From Sciurus carolinensis (taxonomy: Eukaryota > Chordata > Mammalia > Rodentia > Sciuridae), in assembly GCF_902686445.1 (NCBI RefSeq), contig NC_062219.1:40079056-40143055 (forward strand): a DNA stretch of 64,000 nucleotides, in the 5' to 3' direction. This document shows positions 1 through 10,456 of the stretch, piece after piece (position 1 is the first letter of the stretch; every line of letters begins with the position of its first letter). Both the position numbers and the translations under genes were made by a program. The notes under the pieces are model-generated. The model had not been told where the DNA came from and did no database searches. It saw only the letters and a list, made by a program, of their open reading frames with translations.

Positions 1-304
1 TTTGCTTTGTGTTTTTCTGTGCTTTCTGCCAAAGACAAAGTGAACCACCCAACACAGACTTTGGATTCAGTCAATTGATTTGCTTTGGCTAAAAATGTGG
101 GTTAAAGTGTTTGTGATCCAGTTCTAAACCTGGACCAGAGCAACGTATGTTCTTACCTGATCTTTTCTGCTTTTAATACTGCCAAAAGATGAGCATGCTC
201 TGAACCTCAGGATGCATATCCATGAAGCAGACCTGAGCCCCACCTGCAGTAGTCAAGTTCAATTAGACCCACTGTTTGAAGCAGAGGTGCCAGTCAAACA
301 TAGA

Positions 305-445
305 CTAGATCAGGAAATAGCAAACTATGGCCCACAAGTCAAATCTAGCCTATGGATTGTTTTTTGTATGACTCACTATCTAAGAATGGCTTTCACATTT
401 TTAAAGAGTCATTTATAAAAAGAAGACTGTGTGATACCAACCATA
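305..445 (+). mobile_element. Ancient DNA-transposon fragment (hAT-like)
   Basis: The stretch reads 'caaactatggcccacaag', then a 'gtttttgtatg' block, then 'ctaagaatgg' and 'acatttttaaa'. That is the order found in a common mammalian non-autonomous DNA-transposon repeat. It is diverged and incomplete, and I see no terminal inverted repeats or target duplication. The family assignment is from memory and could be wrong at family level. Confidence 0.45.
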
Positions 446-1957
446 GATGTCTCAAGTAGCCTCACATTTCCTCTGAGCCCTGGTCTAAATCACCAATACC
501 CACAAATCATTAAGTGACCCCACTGAGATCAGCAGAGCTGCCCGGGCCAGCCTCTAGTTATGAGAGGAGTAAATGCCTGTTGTTGTACATCTCTACAGTT
601 AATGGTTTTGCAGCCTTATTGTGACAAAAGCTAAGAGTCAGTCATGCTGTATGAAATCATATTTGGTCCCTACCCTGGTGGGGCTCATGTTTCTGTTGGG
701 GAGACAGAGAGCTATTAAATTTAAATATATAAATTCAAAATTTGATAAATGTTATTAACAGAGACATGGGAGATTTGAGGTTAAAAAAGGAAATTGTTTC
801 TTTGTTTTTTTTTTTTTTAAATAGTTACTGAAGTGAAGGGAGAGAGAAAAGATGAGAATACACAGTAGGACTGTTTGACAGCATTGAAGGCCCCAAAATT
901 GGTGCTGGTGAATTTAGAGAGGCCCCCTACTTTCATGGCCCACTTATTCCACAGTGGTGAGCTGAGGATGAGAAGGTCAGGGGAGGGCACGTGAACGAAA
1001 GTGCATTATTGGTTTCATCCTGTGTTGTTATCACAGCAAAGGTGTGATAACAGAACCAGCAGGTATAGGAATTAAATGTATTGTCAAGAGTTACTGAAAT
1101 GAGAACAGAATCTAAGCCCCAAGAGAGGCACAGAGGGGTTGGGAATATGTGAAAAGGTTATGACTTAAAAATACTAAAGAGTTTGAGCAACAGCATGAAT
1201 AAGTGTGGCTCACAATGAAGCCAAAAGAATATGAGTTTGTCAGAACACATTTGCATTGATGATTTGTGGAATATACATTTTAGAGAAACTTATTCATGGA
1301 CATCTCCTCTTTCTCTCTCTGTCCCTCACTCTTTTTCTCTCTTTTTCTCCTGTTTCCTCCCTCCCGTCTTCCTTCCTTTCTGAACATTACAGGATACATG
1401 TTTCTTGGAAGATCTTGACTATTGGGGGTAAAAGGCTAAATGATGGCTTTCTTTATATTCAATTTTGTCACACTAGGAGCTCATCCTAGTTTACAATGTA
1501 TATTAACATATTAAAATTTTAAGTCCTGCATAAAAAGCTTTACAAAACATAATTTAACTCAGTATGACTACCAAAAATCTTTTATTGCTTAATGCCCATT
1601 AATATCCTGCAGAGGAAAACATTTTAGTAAACAATCATGTCAGCTAATAAATTGGATTAAAGTATCAGAGGAAACTGTGTCAACAGGAGGTAAAGGGGTC
1701 TCATGGAGTCGAGAGGAGGATCTCCAGAGCACTGTTCACCGATTCATGCATTCGATGTTTTTCTGAGTCCCTGCTACATGTCCTTCACTGTAGAACACAA
1801 GATGGAATACAATAGTGATTGGACCCACAAGCTTATTAAAGAGACAGAGACAGAAGTAAACAAAATAAAAAACTACCACAGAGAAAAGAGAGTACACAAA
1901 GTCCTCCGTTAGGAAGGAGAACTAAGTCTCTATCAGACTTGGTGATTAGCACAGGTT
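446..1957. other. Unique AT-rich sequence, no gene seen
   Basis: No exon-like or RNA gene signal is visible. Around 660-745 and 1755-1870 the text resembles the 'ggggagacagacaataaac' type of old mammalian repeat debris, too diverged to assign. Open frames here are short and lack coding character. Confidence 0.5.
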
Positions 1958-2035
1958 GGGACTAAATGAAATGTAAGAAAATGCTTCACAAAGGTGGGGA
2001 CTAAATGAAATGTAAGAAAATGCTTCACAAAGGTG
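1958..2035 (+). repeat. Perfect 39-bp tandem duplication
   Basis: Two adjacent 39-bp units (1958-1996 and 1997-2035) are identical base for base; each begins 'gggactaaatgaaatg' and ends 'cacaaaggtg'. Such identity in unconstrained sequence points to a recent duplication or to an assembly artefact. Confidence 0.9.
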
Positions 2036-3689
2036 TTAACACTTAAATTGGGTTGCATACCTACAATTCAGTTTAAAATACCTGAACACAGATAGGGTAA
2101 TCCAAACTTCCAACAGGTGTAAGTTTCAATTTTGAATGCAATAAGACTTGGTGAGAATCCATTGTGGAGATGGTTATTTTCTCTAAAAGACCACACTGCA
2201 GAGTTGGCTACTAAGTTTTCCATTTCCCATATTTTTATCAAGGTCCTGGGCCCTACTTCTTAGCATACCAAATATATTTTTATTACTGAATTTAGTGGTG
2301 CCTATTTATCATGAGGGATATAAGAAAGAGGCTCTCAGTGAAATTAAATCTATTCAAGGATGGCTAAAACATGTTAAAGGCATTTCCCAAATTTTTGTCA
2401 ATAAGAACCAAAATTTTTGCACTTTGGAATCAAATTTCTGACACCTTCCTATAGAAATTTGTGCCTTATCTCACTCACTTCTGATTTCTTTCCTCTTAAT
2501 GCCAGTCTAACTAAAATAGCCTATGCCAGGCAAATCAAGAGGGCTCAGTGTGTAACAGACTGTAAAGTTGCAGCGACATCTTTAAGAGTATTATAAATCA
2601 GCATTATAAAATCAGAGACCTCCAGGGATTCCACACAGAATGGAGGTGGAAGTGAATGAAAAGAGGAAGATATGAAGAAGAAGACATGAAGGCTCTAGTA
2701 CTATCTATGTAAAATAGGGTCTTGATGACATATGGAGATATAATATCTTTTTAGAAAGACAAAAGACATATCGAGTTACATAAGTCTGATAAAACATTCA
2801 TTTAGAATATCCTATGATTTCCCTTGACTTAATTATATTTTGGCTTCTCATATGAATTGTACTGAGGTGATCAAATGTCCTCAACAGTTAATTCACAGTT
2901 AAAGTCACTTTGGAGGTCATATTGCTCAATAAAATGTAATGCTCTGACATTCAGGTTTATGTCCGATCTCTTTGGGCCGGTTAGTATTAAACATTTCAAT
3001 GACTCTGGTTAATTCAGCCTGCACACAAGAAAAACAGTTACGAACATGGAAAGCTGAGGGTCGGAACCTTGGTTATGTAACCTCCATTGCCCTGTGAGAT
3101 TCTGCTTAGGTTCAGTGTCATCTCTCTGCCCACCCTCAACCCTTGAGACAAGAGTTGGAACAGTAGAAACCGTAGAGCTTTTACATAGACTAGGGAATTT
3201 GGTTGGTAAAATGTGAGAAGTATATGTAGTTTGTTAAACAATAAAACTCAGTCTGAGAACATTGAGGAGGAAAATATGTGAGTGAAATATTTAGTGAAAG
3301 TATTTGAGTCCTATTTTCTTTACATATATTTAAAGTGGAGAACTGGTATCTGAAAAGATTCATATTTTACTGTTTGGTAATTATTTCCTCAATTATAAAT
3401 ACATCAACCTTGCTTTCATTTAGTTGGGGAAGATTCCATGAACACCAAGGAATATCAGAATTATTCTAGAAAAGGACAAAGGAAGGTATGAACTAGAGAA
3501 AACAGAATCTGAGAAAAGGCTCAGAGTAACAAAAGTAAACTAAGAGGAGCCATGAACATTTATAGGCATACTGATTTCAAAAATGAATTGAAATACAATA
3601 TTTCAAAGGATCTGATTAGTACTACTAGTCTTCTAGGTCTGATTTCACAATTAATTAAAATAATACTAAATGTTCACAGGTTGTCCATG
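2036..3689. other. Unique sequence, no gene seen
   Basis: AT-rich single-copy sequence without recognisable exon, promoter or repeat. The longest open frames are under 70 codons and start or stop at random. Confidence 0.5.
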
Positions 3690-3930
3690 AACTCAAAGTG
3701 TGAGCCAAGGTCTTTATGCAAAACTATTTTTATAATAATATTAAAATTTATGTCTCACACCTGTCCCAACTTGTGGATTGAATTTCTGAGTATTTAGAGA
3801 TGAAGAAAAATACAAAACAGTACATCTAATGATCTTTCTCTCATTAAACCTTAATATTTAAATAAGGGGAAGAAAGAAGGGGAGAGAGAAGTCTCAGATA
3901 AGCAACTGAAATAAATTTCATAGAAAATGT
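3690..3930 (+). repeat. Diverged local repeat, first copy
   Basis: Two pieces recur nearby. The block at about 3698-3750 ('gccaaggtctttatgca' and following) reappears in direct orientation at about 3962-4015. The block at about 3804-3870 ('agtacatctaatgatcttt' and following) reappears at 5268-5334. The copies differ by many substitutions, so the duplication is old. No known family was recognised. Confidence 0.55.
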
Positions 3931-4219
3931 GGGCATTTATAGAGTCTAGTTCAGAAGATACAAAGTGTGTGCCAAGGTCTCTTTATGCAGAACTATTTTC
4001 ATAATAATACTAAGATATCATTTGCCATTTTTTGCTCCCTCCTGAGTATAAAGAGGAATTTTCCAGAAGCTCTATGATGCATGATATTGCAATAGAGTGA
4101 ATACAGAAGCAGATATTAAAATGAGGTATCTTCTATTAAACCAGGCAGTAAAGAGATTTGCAAAAGGTAACACAAATGCCATTCTTTTCATGAATGCTTT
4201 TTGTTTTGGAAAATAGTTG

Positions 4220-4239
4220 TTTTTTTTTTTTTTTTTTTT
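4220..4239. repeat. Poly(T) tract of about 20 bases
   Basis: An uninterrupted T run. No SINE or L1 body was recognised beside it, so it is called only as a homopolymer. Confidence 0.8.
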
Positions 4240-5261
4240 CATAAAAATATGTGACCCATAGTAACCAGTAAAGTGTGTTTTTCTGTTCTTGGGTGAAGGG
4301 ATAAATAGAAATTCTAAACATTTTTAGTTTTAATTTTTAATATGGTAATCAATAGGCATAACCCACATAAACCAAAACTCTTTGAGGTCTTCAGTAATTT
4401 TTTAGAATTTAATAGGTTTTGAGAACAAAGAGAATAAGAACTTCTGGCCTGGTCAAATAGAGATTTCAATATTTGACACAATTCATTTATTTTCTTCTAC
4501 CTGAAATAAATTGAAAATAATAGGAAAAAAATCATTTTCACACGTGTGCCTTGGTTCTTTTAGGCCAGCAGTTGATCTAAGAGGGTCAGAAAATACTAAG
4601 GAATCTGCACTTTCATTTTATTGGAATGAGATGGTATCTCAATGACACTAGTGTGGAGGGAAAGAAATTCTTTTTTCTCTTCGTATAGTGGTAAATTTCT
4701 CTTTCTGATGACGTAGCATATCCAGCAGCCCTTCCACAGTGTTTTGTGAATTTCCAACTGCTGAAATGTGAAGGGATTTATGTTGATTGTTAAGACTCTC
4801 AGAAGTAACTTGAAAAGTCACTACACATTTACATGACTATGAACTGAGCTTTCAGAAAACTCCCTAAGGCTCCAGATCCCTGGGACTTAAATCTTAATAG
4901 TAAATTTCTCCACAATGACAGACGGTAAAACAGCACAGATATAAAATATGAGATCTGCCCAGATTGAAGTCAGTTCACCTAACGTAAGGCACAGGACTCC
5001 CTCCTCTGACTTATGCGGAGATTTCATGGCCATGCATTTGTTGAATGCCATCCAGAGAGCTGACAGCTGCGGATGGATCTTCCTGCTCTTAATAGTCCAC
5101 AAGTGCAAAAAAGCTACCCAGTGTATTTTTAAAACATGGGCTATTTCATCAAAAAATAGTATAAAGTTTGTCTCCTCTTAAGATATATTTACCATTAAAA
5201 TGCCACAATGGAATTACACAAAACATTGCTTCCCCCCTGCCCTAACTTTCCCCTACTATTT
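4240..5261. other. Unique sequence, no gene seen
   Basis: AT-rich single-copy sequence. Overlapping open frames on both strands near 4887-5181 are short and share no recognisable domain. Confidence 0.45.
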
Positions 5262-5385
5262 AAGATAAAGAAAAACGCAAAATAGTACATCTAAATGATC
5301 TTTCTTTCATTAAGTCTTAATATATAAAGAAGGAAGAGAGAGAGAGAAACCAACTAAAACAAATTTAATGTTTTAAAATATTTTT
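5262..5385 (+). repeat. Diverged local repeat, second copy
   Basis: This matches about 3798-3925 in direct orientation about 1.46 kb away. Both copies run through 'aaatagtacatcta' or a close variant, 'tgatctttct' and an A/G-rich tail. The copies are clearly related but diverged. Confidence 0.5.
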
Positions 5386-6177
5386 TCCCACAGACCAGAT
5401 TGCAATTTACAATCTTGCCATTCCATCAAATGCTATGACACTTCACAATGCTGCCTAAATGCAAAATTGGCCAGGTTTAACATAATAGCTGGCTGCGTAA
5501 AACATGAGATTGCAAATGTCATGGGAAAGAGATGATGAATGACTGTGGGATATTTATATACTCTGTATAGATATGTTGGCTAAACCGCTTGAAGGAAAGC
5601 TGTTAAAACTGATTATTTCAGTTAACAGATTTGGATCAAAAATGACTTTTTGTAATGCAGGCATCTGGGATCCCAAGGTCTCCCGAGGTGGCATCATTTC
5701 TCCTGTGCCACATCCACCCACCCACTGCCTCTGCCCCATAATCATTCTGTTTGCATCTCTGCTGCTGTATGCCCTGAAGCCAGACCTAGACACATCAGGG
5801 CAGATGAGGGCACTGCTGAGAACTTGGCTTCTTTTTCTAGATGACCTGCTCAGAAATTCTTTCTTTCTTATCACCTCTGGGTCTAGAAGGTCGCTGGACC
5901 TGGCTAGATGCCTGACACCTTAATCATCTGCTGACCACTGAAGCATCTTCCGAGAAGCACAAACATAATCAGGATGTGAAAGTGTCAAGTGATCTTGGCG
6001 CTACATAATACACTCAATCTCTTTCATTTTTCAGTTTTTGACTTAAAGAATAATATTCAAAATAGATTATTTCAATTTTACCTCTGAGAGAGAAAGCGGT
6101 CCCTAACAAAATCACTACTTTTTACCAAACCAAGAAAGTGGGATACTTTCATACAGAATTTAATATTATGACAATAA
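5386..6177. other. Unique sequence, no gene established
   Basis: A locally more GC-balanced patch (about 5640-5930) carries overlapping open frames of 106 and 116 codons on opposite strands. Neither shows a domain, signal peptide, repeat or splice context. They look like chance frames in less AT-rich DNA. Confidence 0.45.
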
Positions 6178-6868
6178 TTGTTAATTCTTATATCATGCTT
6201 ACTATGTACCAGACATTGCTCCCATTTAACTATTAAATGCTCAGGATAGCCAGATCATTATAATTATTTTGAAGATCAATAAACTGAGAAACATAGAAGT
6301 TCAGTAAGTTTACGTGTGGGGATTTCAGCCATGTCCAGCGTGGATGAGGGAAGGGTTAACTGTCAGAGGATGGTGCTGGCAATAAATCAATTACTTATAA
6401 AATTATCTGGTCAATAAACACATAAGAGTCAATACTTTTTTCAAAAGGAAGGGGGTGCCGATGGATAGGGCCATACCAGATCTGGCCTCTAACAAGATGG
6501 AGGACCCCACCTTCACCTTTATTTATAGTCACATAGGCAAAAGGGCCTGGAACAGAAGGGACTTTTTCTGTGGGGAACAGGATGGGGTGGAGTTAGGGAA
6601 GCCTTTGTTTAGGGAGCTAGCATATCCCCAGACGGTAAGCCACTCCCATACAGGACCACTTACTCCTGGGCTATCTAAATCAGTCTCCCATGACCACCAG
6701 TTCCTGGGGGTCAGACCTCTGTATCCTGTGGCTTAGCCATGTCTGATTCTGCTAGGCATGGATGGCTCCCCACATTTACCAGTGCCACACAGCTAATAAT
6801 TATAAGATCTAGGATTCACACTCACACTGGTACAGTGCATGCTTTTAATTATAATGCTGTACTGCCTT
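6178..6868 (-). mobile_element. MIR SINE, split by an LTR insertion
   Basis: The left part (6178-6314) shows the MIR antisense order 'ttactatgtaccagacatt', then 'aataaactgagaaa' and 'gaagttcagtaag'. The right part (6781-6868) continues with 'gccacacagcta', 'aggattcacac' and 'ctgtactgcctt'. The two halves join into one MIR once the 460-bp LTR between them is removed. MIR is a tRNA-derived SINE that amplified before the placental radiation, so the LTR is younger. Confidence 0.75.
6315..6774. mobile_element. Solo LTR of an endogenous retrovirus
   Basis: This 460-bp block begins TGTGGGGA and ends TCCCCACA, an 8-bp terminal inverted repeat with the TG...CA ends of a retroviral LTR. It is flanked by 6-bp direct repeats with one mismatch, TTTACG (6309-6314) and TTTACC (6775-6780), and it cleanly interrupts a MIR. 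A 6-bp duplication is typical of class II (ERVK/IAP-like) elements. There is no internal gag, pol or env, so it is a solo LTR left by recombination between two LTRs. The sequence contains AATAAA motifs near 6380 and 6413 and a TATA-like stretch near 6518, but orientation could not be fixed. The exact family was not recognised. Confidence 0.75.
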
Positions 6869-7407
6869 GCCAATAATAATACAGTAATATATGGTCACAT
6901 TTGTAATACCATATAGAGCCACTACTCTCATTTTTTGAACTAAGTCCTTTGAATGAATGCTAATGTTGTGCTGAAGGACTTGAGAGTGCAAACTGAAGTG
7001 TGGGCAGATGTCACAGAATATGATAGGTATGCTGTAATAAAAAAATTCCACTATCTTGATGACTTAAAAGAAATAAAAAGGTTCATTTCATGATCTATGT
7101 CTAACAAATGCTAGCTGAGACTCTGCTCCACATTGCCATTGTCCTATACTAGAACCCAAGGTATATTAGAACTTGGCATTCACTCCATGTGGCATGATTG
7201 AAGAAAGAAAGAATTTGATAGAACACTCATGAAAGTTTCTGTGCCAAGCTAATACAAGTCATTTTCTTTCTCATTTTTCTGGCCAAAGACAATCACATTA
7301 TCCCACTTACCTTTGAGGGAGCATAGCAGTGCTATCTCCTGTTAGGATCTGGGTTAACAGTCATCAGGACTATCAAAGCTGAGTCACAAGGTTGAGGAGT
7401 GGGTACT
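6869..7407. other. Unique sequence, no gene seen
   Basis: AT-rich single-copy sequence. I see no exon or recognisable repeat. Confidence 0.45.
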
Positions 7408-7561
7408 TGTGACAGTTTGGATCTAAAGTGTCTCCCAAAGGCCCATGTGTTGAGCCTGTGATGCTGTTGGCAGGTGTCAGAAACTTTAGGAGTTGGAACC
7501 TAGTTAGAGGAGCTAGGTCATTGGGGATATGCCTAGAAAGGAATATTGGACCCTGGGCTCT

Positions 7562-7617
<56 letters not shown>

Positions 7618-7832
7618 CCCCTCTCTCCTCTGCCCTCGCTTCCTGTTTGCCATGAAGCAAAAAAGTTTCTTCTGCCAGGTACTCCCACCATGATGTTCTG
7701 TAATGCCACAGGCCCAAAGCAATGTGGTAAAATGATGATGAATTAGAACCTTTAAAACTGTGAATAAAAATAAACATTTTCTCCTATTACATTGGTTAAT
7801 CTCAGGTATCTCACAGTGGTGGAAAGTTGATG
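7408..7832 (+). mobile_element. MaLR-like LTR (ERVL superfamily)
   Basis: It starts TGTGACAGTTTGGATCT and carries 'gtctcccaaagg' and 'aggtcattggggatatgcc'. An AATAAA-containing 3' part ends near 'cacagtggtggaaagttg'. The same landmarks occur in the LTR at 42908-43305, so both are members of one family. The order and the AATAAA position give plus orientation. The precise 3' boundary is uncertain by about 10 bp. Confidence 0.6.
7564..7613 (+). repeat. (CT)n microsatellite, about 25 units
   Basis: A nearly pure CT run, followed by a C-rich pyrimidine tail to about 7630. It lies inside the MaLR-like LTR where related LTRs have a short pyrimidine-rich tract, so it probably expanded from that tract. 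It creates spurious Ser-Leu and Arg-Glu repeat open frames. Confidence 0.9.
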
Positions 7833-7839
7833 AAGAGAT

Positions 7840-10005
7840 GGCAAATGACTATTGTTTATCAAAGTCTGCAAACATTGACATCTGAATCTTCTATCTTCAA
7901 CTTCATTGGGACAATTTTTATGACCACTTGAGACTAGGCTCACAGCTCTACATTCTCATATCACATGCTTCCTCTTTCAGTTCACCAATTATATTTGTGA
8001 TTATTATTTCCTTCAAAGGCTTTTATATATGTTCCATGGTGGCAGAAAATGAATTTGTATTGGCCATTGCTATATTCAAACATCCTTCACCTCACCCTGA
8101 TACATCAAGATTTGAATAAGTCCAATAAATACTTATTAACCCAGTAAATACTCTGTAATCTAGAAGGAATAGAGTAACACACATTTTGAGTCATGTTTCC
8201 TGTTAATATTTTGAAGGATTAACAGACCCATCCTCTCAGTCATTCTGAAGTCTAGAATAATTTCTGAGACAAAGAGAAGGTTCCTTCTTCTTCCTGTTTA
8301 TCAACTTTTAAGGCATCTTGAATAGCAGATCAAATTTATCATTCTACAAATAAATTTTAAAGGCATGCAAAGGTCTGGGAGCGCTAACTTACCCTATGAA
8401 TTACAAACAAAGTAAACCTTCCCTAGACTGACAGGGCTACAGACTTTGAAAGTCAGAAGGTAGCCTTTTTAAAGGAAGAGGAGACCAATGAAAGTAAACA
8501 CGGAGTACAAAATGAGGTTGGAGGTGGGATGACTAATTTGGAACCTACAAATGTTCCCAGAAGCCTTAGCTTTTATCATCCCATTCAACCACAGTTCTTC
8601 CATTATGTCTTGATTATTTATTTTATGCCCATAATATCCTTAATCCCTTCATGGGAACAATGGGCACTAAACATGTATCATGAATCAGACTTAAACCTGA
8701 TACAAGGTAACAAAAGCATTATATCTGGCCTTCTTTAAATAACTTCATCATCTGTTATTCCCTCCCTACCCTGGCCCCCACCATAAAGTCCCTATCACCA
8801 CCACAAACTGTAGAGAGAAAGGTTCAGATTTAGACTATGTTCTCCTGGGAGAGAAGAGATAATGGATTTTGAAGCAAAAAAGCATAATACACTGTCTATT
8901 TTGTTTGATCTAAAAAGCAATGCATTCTATAACATGGGTTACTATCTTATCTGCAAATTTAGTATAATTATTAATATTTAAAATCACATTTTTAGGATAA
9001 TTTAAAATCACAGCACCTGAATTTTTCATCAGAATGAGTTACTTTAGAAATCTAATGGTACTAAGTCAAAGTTAATAAGGGGTGGGGAGAAGACTCTCTA
9101 ATAAGAAAGCCTCTTCTTTAGACTGATCACACATAAAAGAATAATGTAGGAAGCTTCTAGTTTTCTTAAAAGGCATCATAAGTATCCTTCGTGTATGATC
9201 CAAAATAAAAGAGAATTATTGCAGAGGAGAAGCAAACGGAAGACTGCAAAACATTCCAAGGTGGGTGGGGGGAAATCATTGATAGTGCTGCTTAATTCCT
9301 CCTTCTTTTCCTATCATAATTGGTACTGTTTACAGAAATAGTACTAATTTGTTAAAAACTTGGTTATACTGGCTGAAAGGCTTTGTTTTATTTTTCTTAA
9401 TCAGCAGAATCACTTGAACCAGGGAGCCTTCCTCCACAAACACAGGCAGAAAAGTAAGATTACCTGGAAAGAGAAGAAGTATGTCTTTTTAGCTGGGGTA
9501 CAAAGCAAACCATAACTTAAGAGTTTTTTCCTAGGGAAAGAAAAGCTATGTTTAGAAAAATCTATATTTCTTTGTACCCTGAATATAAACTTTCCCAATA
9601 TTAAGATTATATTTCCCCTATGTACTGTTTGATTAATCAAGGGGAAGAGTCATTTACTCACAATGGGATGTTCTCACCATTAGTTATCAGAGAAACAATA
9701 TGTAATAATACAAGAGAAGTCATCAATATTTGCCACTGTTAATGTTATATGAGAATCTTCTGCATCTCATATACATGATACATGAGTGATAGTACTGTCA
9801 GAAGCAGCAGAGATAAGATCTTTGTTCTAATGTTTATAAGTGTTAAAGCATCAGCTTATAGAGCATCACATCATACAAAATGCTTTATTTGTAATTCATT
9901 TCCCAATCATAGTTTTAAATTACAAATTGGACAGCTAAGGTGTGATGATTACACAGAGATTTAATTTATTATAAAATGGAATTTTTTTGGTGGTGCTAAA
10001 AGAAC
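7840..10005. other. Unique AT-rich sequence, no gene seen
   Basis: No exon, RNA gene or confidently assignable repeat was found in this 2.2-kb stretch. All open frames are short and unremarkable. Confidence 0.45.
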
Positions 10006-10009
10006 ACTT

Positions 10010-10155
10010 GATATAGTCTGAAAGTCAGATTCTTACTCCATCCTTGCCAATTACCAGATATAGAATCCTAACAAACTATAAAAATATGAATTTCAGTTTT
10101 CATCTCTAAAATATATAGTACCTAACTCAAGGAGTTTTGTGGGATTTAATTTTAC
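10010..10155 (+). mobile_element. MIR SINE fragment
   Basis: It contains 'agtctgaaagtcagattc', then 'atttcagttttcatctct' and 'tacctaactcaaggag', matching the MIR sense order (body, then the 'cagtttcctcatctg' block, then the 'cctacctcatagggttg' block). It is diverged. Confidence 0.6.
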
Positions 10156-10259
10156 TTTAATTATACCCTACCTATACCTCAAGAGTTTGCAGCGGCTAAG
10201 AGACATACATGGAATAACATTAATAGGTTTTCCAAAGAAAGATGTAAATGATTAGGAAT

Positions 10260-10272
10260 CCCATTGGTCTTT
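10260..10272. repeat. Target-site duplication, left arm of L1-a
   Basis: cccattggtcttt, repeated exactly at 16102-16114. It marks the poly(A) end of the minus-strand element. Confidence 0.85.
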
Positions 10273-10300
10273 TATTTTTTTTTAACATAGGATAATGATG

Positions 10301-10306
10301 TTTATT
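10301..10306 (-). promoter_or_regulatory. AATAAA polyadenylation signal of L1-a
   Basis: TTTATT on plus is AATAAA on minus, 17 bases before the start of the A-tail. L1-e has 13 extra bases here (cagaatgaaacaa) and lacks this hexamer at this spot. The tail of L1-a begins about 100 bases upstream of the usual L1 3' terminus, as if this signal had been used. Confidence 0.6.
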
Positions 10307-10394
10307 TTTCCCCTCCCCCCACCCCTCCCACCCCTCCCACCCCTCTTTTCCCTCTACACAGTCCTTCTTTCCTTCATTCTTGCCGCTCTCCTTA

Positions 10395-10428
10395 GCCTAA
10401 CTCTAAACCTAACCCTAAACCTAATGCT
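10395..10428 (-). repeat. Telomere-like hexamers in L1-a 3'UTR
   Basis: Read on the minus strand the tract is about five hexamers: TTAGGT, TTAGGG, TTAGGT, TTAGAG, TTAGG. It sits in the G-rich part of the 3'UTR between a GTGGGAGGGG-type run and GGCAAGAATG, the same place as in L1-d and L1-e. It is therefore part of the L1 sequence and not an independent telomeric insertion. Confidence 0.8.
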
Positions 10429-10456
10429 AGCCCCTCCCACCCCCCATTATATGTCC

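Noticed and set aside
5554..5923. Overlapping 106- and 116-codon frames on opposite strands
   Set aside because: They mirror each other over the same bases and have no recognisable domain; this fits chance openness of one patch.
7513..7777. Arg-Glu and Ser-Leu repeat proteins
   Set aside because: They are translations of the CT microsatellite.
10395..10428. Interstitial telomeric repeat from a chromosome fusion
   Set aside because: The tract lies at a fixed place in an L1 3'UTR and recurs in two other L1 copies, so it moved with L1 and does not mark a fusion point.
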